From the IMG/VR virus record IMGVR_UViG_3300025508_000028, positions 1 through 50,325 of that record: a stretch of 50,325 nt of DNA; one strand, given 5' to 3'. Under the pieces are notes generated by a model. That model was not told the DNA's origin. It saw only the letters and a list, made by a program, of their open reading frames with translations, and made no database searches. Source of the stretch: a virus. A program made the position numbers and the translations under genes. This document shows, in pieces, positions 16,775 through 24,187 of the stretch (position 1 is the stretch's first letter; each line of letters begins with the position of its first letter).

Positions 16775-18532
16775 ATGAAATGGTCTTTACCTTTAATTGG
16801 CTTGTTGACTCTTCCCTTATTGTTTAATGCAGTTCCTTTACAAATACTTAAACTAAAAACCTTTGATGCTTTTATAGAGACTCCTGACCCAACAGGTTAC
16901 TTTAGTATTTTAAATATTACGGAAGAAGATTTAGATGCAGAAGGAGGTTATCCTTTACCAAGAGAAAGTTTAGCAAACATACATACAAAGTTACTGGAGA
17001 AAGGAGCTATAGGTGTAGGGTGGGTTATGTTGTTCCCACATCCTGATAGATTAGGAGGGGATGATGCGTTTGCCAAGGCTTTACAAAGTTCTCCCTCTGT
17101 CATAGGAATGCCTGAAGTTAATAATGCGTTTTACCCCGCTACCCATGGTACAGTAATAAAGGGCATTGAGGTTTCTTTGCCTAAAGCATCAGGATTTTTA
17201 GAGAACATTGAAGTCTTAAAAGACTCTGCAAGTCAAGGAGCTATATCAGCAAACGTAGATGTAGATAATTTAGTAAGACAACTACCTCTTTTACAACAGA
17301 CTCCGAATGGTTGGGTCGCTTCTTTTGGCACAGAGGTTCTAAAGATTTTAGGTGGAGGTAATACTTATCAAATAGTAACCAATGAAAATGGCATAGAGAT
17401 GATAAGAGTTAGAGGACTACCTCCTATACCGACTGATAGTCTTGGTCGTAAATGGATTAGTTGGGTTGATACACCTCAAACAACTTTAAAAGAAATGAAT
17501 GTAGAAGGTAAGTTTGTTTTTGTGGGCTTTACTGCAAAGGGTATCATGCCTCAACTAGCCACTCCAACAGGCTTATTAGAACCTCATAAGATACAAACAG
17601 CACTAGCAGAATCTATCTTGCTACCAACACCTCAGATACCTGATTACTATCTAGTCATAGAACTGTTACTATTATGCCTCTCAGGGCTCTGTATTGCGTT
17701 TCTAATAAACTTTCTAGGTATGACTAGTGGGGTAGTCGCAGTCTTTTTTGCAATGTCTTCTGTAGGCTACTTGGGACTGCATCTTATTGGATTAAATTAT
17801 TTGATAGATGTTACGTGGTCTTTAGTAGGGATGCTCTTTGTTGCAACCCAACAATTCTATTTAAACTTTAGAAAACAATTTAAACTAAGGCAACAAATAA
17901 AGAAACAGTTTGAACACTACCTTGACCCTGCTCAAATAAAAAGATTGCAGGACAATCCGAAACTTTTAAAACTAGGTGGAGAAAAAAGGTACTGTACATT
18001 TTTGTTTACAGATGTTAGAGGTTTCACGGCTATGTCAGAGAACTTAGAGCCTGAAGAAGTTGCTTTAGTAATGAATAAAGCTTTAACTGTACAACAGAAA
18101 TCAGTTCAGAAATATGGTGGAATGGTAGATAAATATATAGGGGACGCAATGATGGCTATATTTAATGCACCATTAGACTTAGATAATCATGAGCAACGAG
18201 CAGTAGACTGTGCATTAGACATGCAGGAAGGAATGTTATTTTTAAATGATGAGTTAGAAAAAGAAGGATTACCCTCGATAACTATTGGGATTGGTATTAA
18301 TAGTGGAGAAGCTGTGGTTGGTAACATGGGAAGTGATACCCGTTTTGATTACACAGCAATAGGTGATGCAGTTAATACTGCAGCTAGAACTGAATCAGCT
18401 TGTAAAGAAGCAGGACATAACCTTTTAATAACTAAACAAACAATTCAAAAATGTTCCAATTCGTTTGAAGTTCTTACACCCATTCCTGTAAAAGGTAAAT
18501 CCATTCCTCTTAGAATAAATACTATACTTTAA
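16775..18532 (+). CDS. CHASE2-domain class III adenylate cyclase
   Basis: 585 aa. One N-terminal membrane segment, a periplasmic CHASE2 sensor (about 25-285), three membrane segments (about 290-365), a short linker and a class III cyclase domain (about 400-580). Catalytic residues look complete: metal Asp413 in LFTDVRGF, substrate Lys453 in VDKYIGDA, metal Asp457, Thr527 in FDYTAIGDAVN, Asn534 and Arg538. The Lys/Thr pair is that of class IIIb adenylate cyclases, so cAMP is the likely product. It begins two bases after fecR. The block thus ends with a membrane signalling enzyme that could raise host cAMP during infection. Transcription converges here with the leftward RNR operon. Confidence 0.92.
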   Translation: MKWSLPLIGLLTLPLLFNAVPLQILKLKTFDAFIETPDPTGYFSILNITEEDLDAEGGYPLPRESLANIHTKLLEKGAIGVGWVMLFPHPDRLGGDDAFAKALQSSPSVIGMPEVNNAFYPATHGTVIKGIEVSLPKASGFLENIEVLKDSASQGAISANVDVDNLVRQLPLLQQTPNGWVASFGTEVLKILGGGNTYQIVTNENGIEMIRVRGLPPIPTDSLGRKWISWVDTPQTTLKEMNVEGKFVFVGFTAKGIMPQLATPTGLLEPHKIQTALAESILLPTPQIPDYYLVIELLLLCLSGLCIAFLINFLGMTSGVVAVFFAMSSVGYLGLHLIGLNYLIDVTWSLVGMLFVATQQFYLNFRKQFKLRQQIKKQFEHYLDPAQIKRLQDNPKLLKLGGEKRYCTFLFTDVRGFTAMSENLEPEEVALVMNKALTVQQKSVQKYGGMVDKYIGDAMMAIFNAPLDLDNHEQRAVDCALDMQEGMLFLNDELEKEGLPSITIGIGINSGEAVVGNMGSDTRFDYTAIGDAVNTAARTESACKEAGHNLLITKQTIQKCSNSFEVLTPIPVKGKSIPLRINTIL

Positions 18533-18741
18533 AAGGTAGCATCTAACTGAACTTCTATATTTTTATGTAGAGGTTCTAAAGCTAGTTTAGCTTCTTTTAT
18601 TGCTTTTAGTATAACAAGTCTATCATCTTTTTGAAATCTATGTATTTCTTCCTCAGGGAAACTAGATATTTCTGTAACTAATTTGTTATCAGAATCAATA
18701 ACTAACTTCCAACTAATAAGATTAGCTTCCGATGCTTTCAT
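18529..18741 (-). CDS. Small protein downstream of nrdB
   Basis: 70 aa, overlapping the nrdB end by 20 bases and the end of the convergent cyclase gene by four. It is a soluble, charged protein with EEIHRFQKDDRLVILKAIKEAKLAL, likely mostly helical. It is the last gene of the leftward operon. Family not recognised. Confidence 0.65.
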   Translation of the reverse strand: MKASEANLISWKLVIDSDNKLVTEISSFPEEEIHRFQKDDRLVILKAIKEAKLALEPLHKNIEVQLDATF

Positions 18742-19711
18742 TATTTATCTCCGTAAAGTTTACAACGTCCTGTTTACCACGAAGCCCTGCTTTCATGTAG
18801 GATGTTGCTCGACCTTCAAAGAAATTTTGGTGTTCGACACCCATTACTTCATCAATCCAACCCAAAGGATTTTCTCGTTGGTCATAATTTGTTTTTAATC
18901 CTAGCTGTAGTAATCTTCTATCAGCTATATATCTATTGTAGGCATACATATCTTTCTTTGTAAGACCTTGTAAGTCTCCCATTTCAAATACTAAATCAAG
19001 AAATTTATCTTCTAACTCTACCATTTCTCTACAGATTTGATAAAGCTCTCCTTTAAAATCATCTGTCCATATGTCTAAGTTTTCTTTTATAAACTCTCTA
19101 AATAATTTAGTCATAGCTTCAACATGCATAGACTCGTCACGTATAGAGTAGGTAACTATCTGCCCCATGCCTTTCATCTTTCCAAATCTAGGAAAGTTTA
19201 ACAGGATTGCAAAGCTACTAAAGAGTTGTAAGCCTTCTGTAAAAGCTGAGTATACTGCAAGTGTTTTTGCAATAGTTCTTTTATCATTCTTACGTGGTTT
19301 AAATGTAGAAACATAGTCATGCTTTGCTGACATCTCTTCATACTCTGCAAAAGCTTTGTATTCTATTTCAGGCATACCTACTGTATCAAGAAGAATACTG
19401 TAAGCATCTTGATGTATACCTTCCATATTTATAAATGAACCCATCATCATTCTAGCTTCAGGTTTTTTAAACATAGGCATATATTTATCTATGTACCCCG
19501 AAGCTACATCTACATCTGATTGAGTAAATAGTCTAAAGATTTGTGTCAATAAGTTTTTTTCTGCAGGTGATATATCTTGCCAGTCTTTTACATCTGTGTG
19601 TAAAGGAACAGACTCAGTCATCCAATGCATTTGATTTTGTAATTTAAAGTAATCGTACATCCACGGGTACTCAAAAGGTTTGTAATAATTTCTAGTGCTT
19701 AATAGGCTCAT
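18722..19711 (-). CDS. nrdB: Ribonucleotide reductase class I small subunit
   Basis: 329 aa. Metal ligands of the ferritin-like fold are visible: Asp66 (TQSDVD), Glu97 and His100 (NMEGIHQDAY), Glu159 (FTEGLQLF), Glu193 and His196 (RDESMHVEA). Tyr104 sits at the radical position, so this is a tyrosyl-radical type and not one of the Tyr-less marine groups. It generates the radical for NrdA and supplies dNTPs for phage DNA synthesis. The start overlaps the upstream small gene (ATGA). The gene order nrdA, two small genes, nrdB suggests that the small genes travel with RNR. Confidence 0.96.
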   Translation of the reverse strand: MSLLSTRNYYKPFEYPWMYDYFKLQNQMHWMTESVPLHTDVKDWQDISPAEKNLLTQIFRLFTQSDVDVASGYIDKYMPMFKKPEARMMMGSFINMEGIHQDAYSILLDTVGMPEIEYKAFAEYEEMSAKHDYVSTFKPRKNDKRTIAKTLAVYSAFTEGLQLFSSFAILLNFPRFGKMKGMGQIVTYSIRDESMHVEAMTKLFREFIKENLDIWTDDFKGELYQICREMVELEDKFLDLVFEMGDLQGLTKKDMYAYNRYIADRRLLQLGLKTNYDQRENPLGWIDEVMGVEHQNFFEGRATSYMKAGLRGKQDVVNFTEINNESIGS

Positions 19712-19866
19712 ATTTTTTCCTGTTCTTTAGCATACTTTTCAAGTAGCCATTTGTTAAATTCTTTTTTATATTCTTGTTCTGTATATGTTGTAGAGTATGG
19801 TGTTTTATTTTCATCACAATGGTCTAACCACATTCTCCTACAAAATGAACTAAACGTATTAGACAT
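19708..19866 (-). CDS. 52-aa protein between nrdA and nrdB
   Basis: Begins at 19866 with ATG overlapping the preceding stop by one base and ends in an ATGA overlap with nrdB. The product contains FCRRMWLDHCDENKTP and a C-terminal NKWLLEKYAKEQ; similar short proteins with MWLDxCDEN accompany phage RNR genes as far as I recall. Two Cys and one His could bind metal. Function unknown; coupling suggests a role with RNR. Confidence 0.75.
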   Translation of the reverse strand: MSNTFSSFCRRMWLDHCDENKTPYSTTYTEQEYKKEFNKWLLEKYAKEQEKI

Positions 19867-20087
19867 TAAAACTCCTTAAGAAGCAAGTCTAACTTCTCTT
19901 GAGCAGTTGCCATTTTTTCTAATAGCAAATCCATAGACTCTATTAAATGTGGATGTTCTGCTACTCCCACACTTAGTTCTAAGTACGTATCTAATTCAGT
20001 TTTTGCTATAGCTATCTCAGCTTCGTACTTTTTTTGTAGAGCATTAAATCTACTTTCATACATTCTATCAAATTTATCTTCTTTCAT
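19866..20087 (-). CDS. Small coiled-coil protein
   Basis: 73 aa, almost wholly helical with two heptad stretches (ESRFNALQKKYEAEIAIAKT and LLLEKMATAQEKLDLLLKEF). It starts three bases after nrdA and shares one base with the next start. No family recognised; its position inside the RNR operon is the only functional hint. Confidence 0.72.
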   Translation of the reverse strand: MKEDKFDRMYESRFNALQKKYEAEIAIAKTELDTYLELSVGVAEHPHLIESMDLLLEKMATAQEKLDLLLKEF

Positions 20088-20090
20088 ATT

Positions 20091-21983
20091 TTATCCTTCA
20101 CAGGCTATACATTCTGTGTCTTCTAAATTAATTCGTGGTATCTTAATGTTTACATTTTCTGCGTCTCGTGCTGACTCTGACCTAAAGTAATATAAAGATT
20201 TTAGTTTATGCATTGCATACCAATGGACATCATTAAGATATTGTAAATAGTTATCGTGTACTTCTTGAGTCTCTGTAGCCTTAGGAGCTACAAAAAATAA
20301 ATTAACACTTTGACTTTGACAAACATACTGTTGTCTCATGTGGGCATGTTCAACAATCCAAATTTGATTTAGTTCATCCGCAGTTTTAAATACTTCTTTT
20401 TCTTTATCTGTAAAGATATCCATACTTTGTATAGAACCTTTGTTCGCAGTAATATCTTTCCAAATATTTGTTTTGTTTCCTTTTTTCTTAGAGATTATTT
20501 TATCTAAGTATTTATTTTTAACTTGGTACGAACCTGATAAAGTTTTGTGTGTAAATATGTTCGCACGATATGGTTCAATGCTAGGGGAAGTACCGCCACA
20601 TATAATACTACTACTGGCATTAGGAGCAATAGCCAAAAGGTGAGCGTTACGCATACCTGAACCACTAATATCAGGAGCTTCCCCACGAGTCTCCGCAAGA
20701 ACTTTACTTGCATCCACGGACTTACTTTTAATATGGTTAAAAGCTTTGTTGTTAAATCCTGTTGCAAAGATTCCTTCAAACGGAAGATTATTTTTTTGAA
20801 GATAGGCATGGAAGCCCATTGCTCCCAAGCCAAGCGACCTTTCTCTATAAGCTGAGAAGCTAGACTTCGTAAAGCCTTCTTTCCCTTCTCGTATATGATT
20901 TTTAAATCTTTTAAAGTTAGCATTGTAGTCTCCTAATTCTGTAGTATCTATTGCATTGTCTATAAAATGTTGAATGACATTATCCAACATAGTAATTAAA
21001 TCTTTTATAAAGTTTTCATCTGTTGACCATTCATCATAGTGTTCTAAATTAACACTTGATAAACAACAGACTGCGGTTCTTTCTTCATTGGTTGGTAAAG
21101 TTATTTCAGAACAAAGATTGCTTTGTTTAATATCTAAGCCCAAAGCTTTTTGTTCTTTCGGTAATGCCTCATTACAAGTATCTATATTAATCATATAAGG
21201 CTCACCTGTTTCTGCTCTAGCATTTATTATTTGCCACCATAAATCTCTAGCATTAACAGTCTTAACTGCTTCGCCTGTCTTAGGGTCTATTAATCTCCAG
21301 TCATTGTCTTCCTGAACTGCTTGTAAAAACTCATTGGTAAGATTAACTCCGTTGTGTATGTTAAGACATTTTCGATTAATGTCTCCACCTGACTCTTTGC
21401 GTATGTTTATAAACTCTTCTATCTCAGGGTGGTTGATATCCATGTATGAAGCATAACTTCCTCTTCTTGTAACTCCCTGATTAAATGCTAACATCTGAGA
21501 GTCAACTACCTTCATGAATGGAATTGAACCAGTAGAACGACTATTGTTAGCAGTAGCGATGCCATTACTCCTAATATCTCCCCAATATCCACCAATACCT
21601 CCACCTGAACTTGCGAGCCATATGTTTTCATCATAGTGAGCAGATAACCCATTACGACTATCAGGTACGTAATTGAGAAAACAGCTAATAGGTAAACCCC
21701 GATTAGTTCCCCCATTGCTAAGAATAGGAGTGCTAAACATGAACCATAAGTCGGAACTGTACTGATAAAGTCTCTGAGCCAACTGAAAATCTGTGACCCC
21801 TTTGAAGGTTGCTCCAAAGACTGAGGCTCTTGCGAATGCTTCTTGTGCATGTGTTTCTCCTGATGCTTCATAAAGATACCTATCCTTTAGAGTATCTAAA
21901 CTAAATTTATTTAATTTGTTTTCTTTGTTGTAGTCTATTTTAATACCTAAGTATTCTTTCTGACCAACCTTGTCTTCGACCAT
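20091..21983 (-). CDS. nrdA: Ribonucleotide reductase class I large subunit
   Basis: 630 aa. Key residues: Cys101 (GLPISCFLN) and Cys307 (CLSSVNL) as the redox pair, thiyl Cys291 with Asn289 and Glu293 (QSNLCSE), the phosphate loop PNASSSIICGGTSPSIEP, and a C-terminal CIAC that re-reduces the active site. The protein begins only ~40 residues before the barrel, so the N-terminal ATP-cone that mediates dATP inhibition in many NrdA proteins is absent. It reduces ribonucleoside diphosphates for phage DNA synthesis. The start shares one base with the DUF3310 stop. Confidence 0.96.
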   Translation of the reverse strand: MVEDKVGQKEYLGIKIDYNKENKLNKFSLDTLKDRYLYEASGETHAQEAFARASVFGATFKGVTDFQLAQRLYQYSSDLWFMFSTPILSNGGTNRGLPISCFLNYVPDSRNGLSAHYDENIWLASSGGGIGGYWGDIRSNGIATANNSRSTGSIPFMKVVDSQMLAFNQGVTRRGSYASYMDINHPEIEEFINIRKESGGDINRKCLNIHNGVNLTNEFLQAVQEDNDWRLIDPKTGEAVKTVNARDLWWQIINARAETGEPYMINIDTCNEALPKEQKALGLDIKQSNLCSEITLPTNEERTAVCCLSSVNLEHYDEWSTDENFIKDLITMLDNVIQHFIDNAIDTTELGDYNANFKRFKNHIREGKEGFTKSSFSAYRERSLGLGAMGFHAYLQKNNLPFEGIFATGFNNKAFNHIKSKSVDASKVLAETRGEAPDISGSGMRNAHLLAIAPNASSSIICGGTSPSIEPYRANIFTHKTLSGSYQVKNKYLDKIISKKKGNKTNIWKDITANKGSIQSMDIFTDKEKEVFKTADELNQIWIVEHAHMRQQYVCQSQSVNLFFVAPKATETQEVHDNYLQYLNDVHWYAMHKLKSLYYFRSESARDAENVNIKIPRINLEDTECIACEG

Positions 21984-22249
21984 TACTCCTTCTCCTTGTC
22001 GTTTAAGTGTAGTGCAATCAATGCATAGTGTATAATTTTAAGTAGGTCTGCATCAGACTTACCATTCTTTTTACCATACCTCATAGCATACTTCATGATG
22101 TTACCTATACAAAAACCTTCACCATGTCCTGCATCTATAATCATATCAGTTGCTTGATATTTAGAATGAGCATAGTGTTGTGTATAGGTGCTATCAATGT
22201 ATTGTTTAACACCATGTAGGTTTATACTCTCGTCAAATTTATATTCCAT
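21983..22249 (-). CDS. DUF3310-family protein
   Basis: 88 aa. The core DMIIDAGHGEGFCIGNIMKY with YGKKNGKSDADLLKIIHYAL matches the small phage family DUF3310, often called nucleotide kinase-like without firm biochemical proof. It overlaps nrdA by one base and follows endonuclease I by two, placing it in nucleotide metabolism. A regulatory or nucleotide-binding role is inference. Confidence 0.75.
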   Translation of the reverse strand: MEYKFDESINLHGVKQYIDSTYTQHYAHSKYQATDMIIDAGHGEGFCIGNIMKYAMRYGKKNGKSDADLLKIIHYALIALHLNDKEKE

Positions 22250-22251
22250 AT

Positions 22252-22683
22252 TTATATCCAGTCTTTAGGTAGTGTGTGTTCAGAGTACCACCTAAAATTA
22301 TTTTTTTCTGCCCACTCTGCATGGCTTCTTTTAGTTCCGTCTTTTCTTCTTTTAGCTTGAGGCATAGGAGAACTAGGGCTAGAAAACAAAAAGACTAACT
22401 CCTGATTATCTTTAAGACATTTACGTATCCAAACATACTTATTGTATTCTTGATAATCCCAAAACCTACCTTTAGCTTCTAGTAAATATTCTACACCATT
22501 AATAACTTTTGTAAAGTCAGGCTCATATGTATGCTCTACAACATAAGAAATTTTATCTGAATGATGTGACCACTTAGTTAAAACATTAGTGTGAAGTTTA
22601 TACTCCCACCCTGAGTCATAACCCTTAGGTATATTCTTTTCAGTAGGTCGAATTTTTCGTGGCTTACGATAACCTCGTTTCAT
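22252..22683 (-). CDS. Endonuclease I (T7 gp3-like Holliday-junction resolvase)
   Basis: 143 aa. The PD-(D/E)xK site is intact: Glu27 (DSGWEYK), Asp56 (YEPDF), Glu69 and Lys71 (LLEAKGRFW). The spacing matches T7 gp3 Glu20, Asp55, Glu65 and Lys67, and the C-terminal HAEWAEKNNF with LPKDWI also matches. It resolves branched DNA before packaging and, in T7, helps to degrade host DNA. Its start overlaps the preceding gene by 20 bases. Confidence 0.93.
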   Translation of the reverse strand: MKRGYRKPRKIRPTEKNIPKGYDSGWEYKLHTNVLTKWSHHSDKISYVVEHTYEPDFTKVINGVEYLLEAKGRFWDYQEYNKYVWIRKCLKDNQELVFLFSSPSSPMPQAKRRKDGTKRSHAEWAEKNNFRWYSEHTLPKDWI

Positions 22684-22900
22684 AAAATTCCTTTTTTAAT
22701 TTTTTATTAAACCACTTATGAGAAAAAGAAGAAAGCATAATTTTTTTATTAGCAAACACATGAGTTTGTTCAGGCATATAGTCTTTAAAGTTTTGTGTTG
22801 TTATCTTTTCTGCTTCATCCTCAGGCAGTAAAGATTGTAACCATTCAACTGTTAAGTCTTTAGCTTGTCTTCTTAATTTCTTAGCTTGTCTACCATTCAT
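22664..22900 (-). CDS. Conserved small phage protein
   Basis: 78 aa, starting MNGRQAKKLRRQAKDLTVEW and containing MPEQTHVFANKK. I recall similar basic N-terminal sequences in cyanophage and pelagiphage genomes beside the exonuclease gene, without known function. ATGA overlap with the exonuclease stop and 20-base overlap with endonuclease I. Confidence 0.8.
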   Translation of the reverse strand: MNGRQAKKLRRQAKDLTVEWLQSLLPEDEAEKITTQNFKDYMPEQTHVFANKKIMLSSFSHKWFNKKLKKEFYETRLS

Positions 22901-23781
22901 ATTATTTCTCGTACATTAGGTAATTTTTCTACCTTAGTTAAATATACATTACCTTTTGCATAAGCAAAAGTTCTTAACCCCTGACCTTCGTTAGAGTCTT
23001 TGTAACAAATAAATTTATGGGGACAGTAGTTGCATCCCATAGGTAATTTCATATTACCTGAGACACCCTCAGCTATAACATTATAACACCTGTCGGGGGG
23101 ACTGTCAAGAGAAATCGCTTTTTTAACTGATTTTATTTTATGTACAATATTTGGTTTCTCTAAATCATCAGGTATAAACGTGGTTAGTTCTCCTGTTTCT
23201 TTATTCATAACTAAGAAACCACCCTTAGAAGTTTGTTCTGCTTCTTCATACCCTGCTAACTGTGAGAGATATCCAAAGCTATCGTTCTGTGCTAGAGTAC
23301 CTTCTTTAAATTTCTTAAAGGCATAACCTGATGCAGTTTTAACATCAATAACTTCTCCATCTATAATAGAATCCATGTGTCCTTTAATACCTTGTACTGA
23401 TATTTCTTTTTGTTCTCCTGACACAACATGCCCTGAAAGACGAACAAAGAATAAAAGTAAAACCTCAAGTAAGTGCCCATATAAAAACTTAATAAAAGTA
23501 GGTGGGTCTATTTTTTCTTGATGTGCGTCTGAAAGATTTAAGTCATACCATAATCTACGTAGGGGTCTACCTATATTAGACATTCTTAAACCGCTTTTAG
23601 GTCTAGGTTGAGGAGTTGCCCAACCTTTTAAAGCATCAGCCATATCTTGACCAAACTTTTCATATTCTTTGTCTGATATCTTTATAGCTTTATCTTCTGA
23701 TAAAACTCCAATAGTCTTATAGATATCCTCTACAAGCGTATCTAATTTAGGCAACTTCTTTTTTGTCTGTTTCTTTGTCAT
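22897..23781 (-). CDS. Cas4/RecB-like exonuclease with Fe-S type Cys cluster
   Basis: 294 aa from ATG 23781; ATG 23811 is possible but would lengthen the overlap with the upstream gene and lacks a ribosome site. The nuclease core shows GHMDSIIDGEVIDVKTASG (Asp, Asp and Lys of a PD-(D/E)xK site). The C-terminal CNYCPHKFIC with an earlier Cys (DRCYNV) resembles the four-Cys iron-sulfur cluster of Cas4/AddB-type nucleases. It occupies the place of T7 gp6 exonuclease after the polymerase. Role: 5'-end processing or degradation of DNA in replication and recombination. A consensus promoter lies inside the gene. Confidence 0.85.
   Translation of the reverse strand: MTKKQTKKKLPKLDTLVEDIYKTIGVLSEDKAIKISDKEYEKFGQDMADALKGWATPQPRPKSGLRMSNIGRPLRRLWYDLNLSDAHQEKIDPPTFIKFLYGHLLEVLLLFFVRLSGHVVSGEQKEISVQGIKGHMDSIIDGEVIDVKTASGYAFKKFKEGTLAQNDSFGYLSQLAGYEEAEQTSKGGFLVMNKETGELTTFIPDDLEKPNIVHKIKSVKKAISLDSPPDRCYNVIAEGVSGNMKLPMGCNYCPHKFICYKDSNEGQGLRTFAYAKGNVYLTKVEKLPNVREII
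23080..23108 (-). promoter_or_regulatory. Intragenic consensus sigma-70 promoter
   Basis: On the minus strand, TTGACA (23108-23103), 17 nt, TATAAT (23085-23080), a 12/12 match, inside the exonuclease coding sequence (codons LDSPPDRCYNV). The spacer is unusually G/C-rich for this genome. It would drive endonuclease I, DUF3310 and the RNR genes separately from the replication genes. Confidence 0.55.
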
Positions 23782-24187
23782 CTTTAATTTCTTTAAAAGC
23801 TTTAATAACATCTGACGAGAATAGTTTCTGTAAGTTTACTAGAAACATACGACTCGCATTATTATCTCCACCCGATACAGTTTTAAAAGTATCTAGTTTA
23901 TCTACTATTTTTCTGAGAGTATCTGTATGGAACACAAGAGTACAGTACTCGTCTTTACCTATACAAAGGTTATGAAACCAGTAATCAGATTCAGTTGCTC
24001 TGATACCTGAGGGCTTGCCCCATGACTCATACTCTATACAAATGTTACCTGACTTCTGCCAAATATCTCTTTCTGATTTGACTTCTATCTTTTTATTGGT
24101 AAGCATTTCTGCTATCTTATCCTCACGGATGCTACCATATTGTAAATCTAAATCAAACTTCTTTCTATCTTTTTTAGTGGGTTTCAT
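23747..24187 (-). CDS. Conserved phage protein, possible nuclease fold
   Basis: 146 aa. The segment DLDLQYGSIREDKIAEML then IEVKSERDIW and NICIEYESWGKPSGI could be a PD-(D/E)xK-like core (Glu, Lys in IEVK; Asp upstream). Genes of this size between the polymerase and exonuclease are common in T7-like marine phages, unnamed. It overlaps the polymerase end by 14 bases and the exonuclease by 35. Confidence 0.72.
   Translation of the reverse strand: MKPTKKDRKKFDLDLQYGSIREDKIAEMLTNKKIEVKSERDIWQKSGNICIEYESWGKPSGIRATESDYWFHNLCIGKDEYCTLVFHTDTLRKIVDKLDTFKTVSGGDNNASRMFLVNLQKLFSSDVIKAFKEIKDDKETDKKEVA

Noticed and set aside
18549-18576. 11-bp hairpin after the cyclase gene as a terminator
   Set aside because: It lies inside the convergent small gene and has no T-run on either strand; two G-U pairs weaken it.
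20504-20923. 139-codon frame on the same strand as nrdA
   Set aside because: Wholly inside the nrdA gene in another frame with no ribosome site; nrdA motifs are intact across it.
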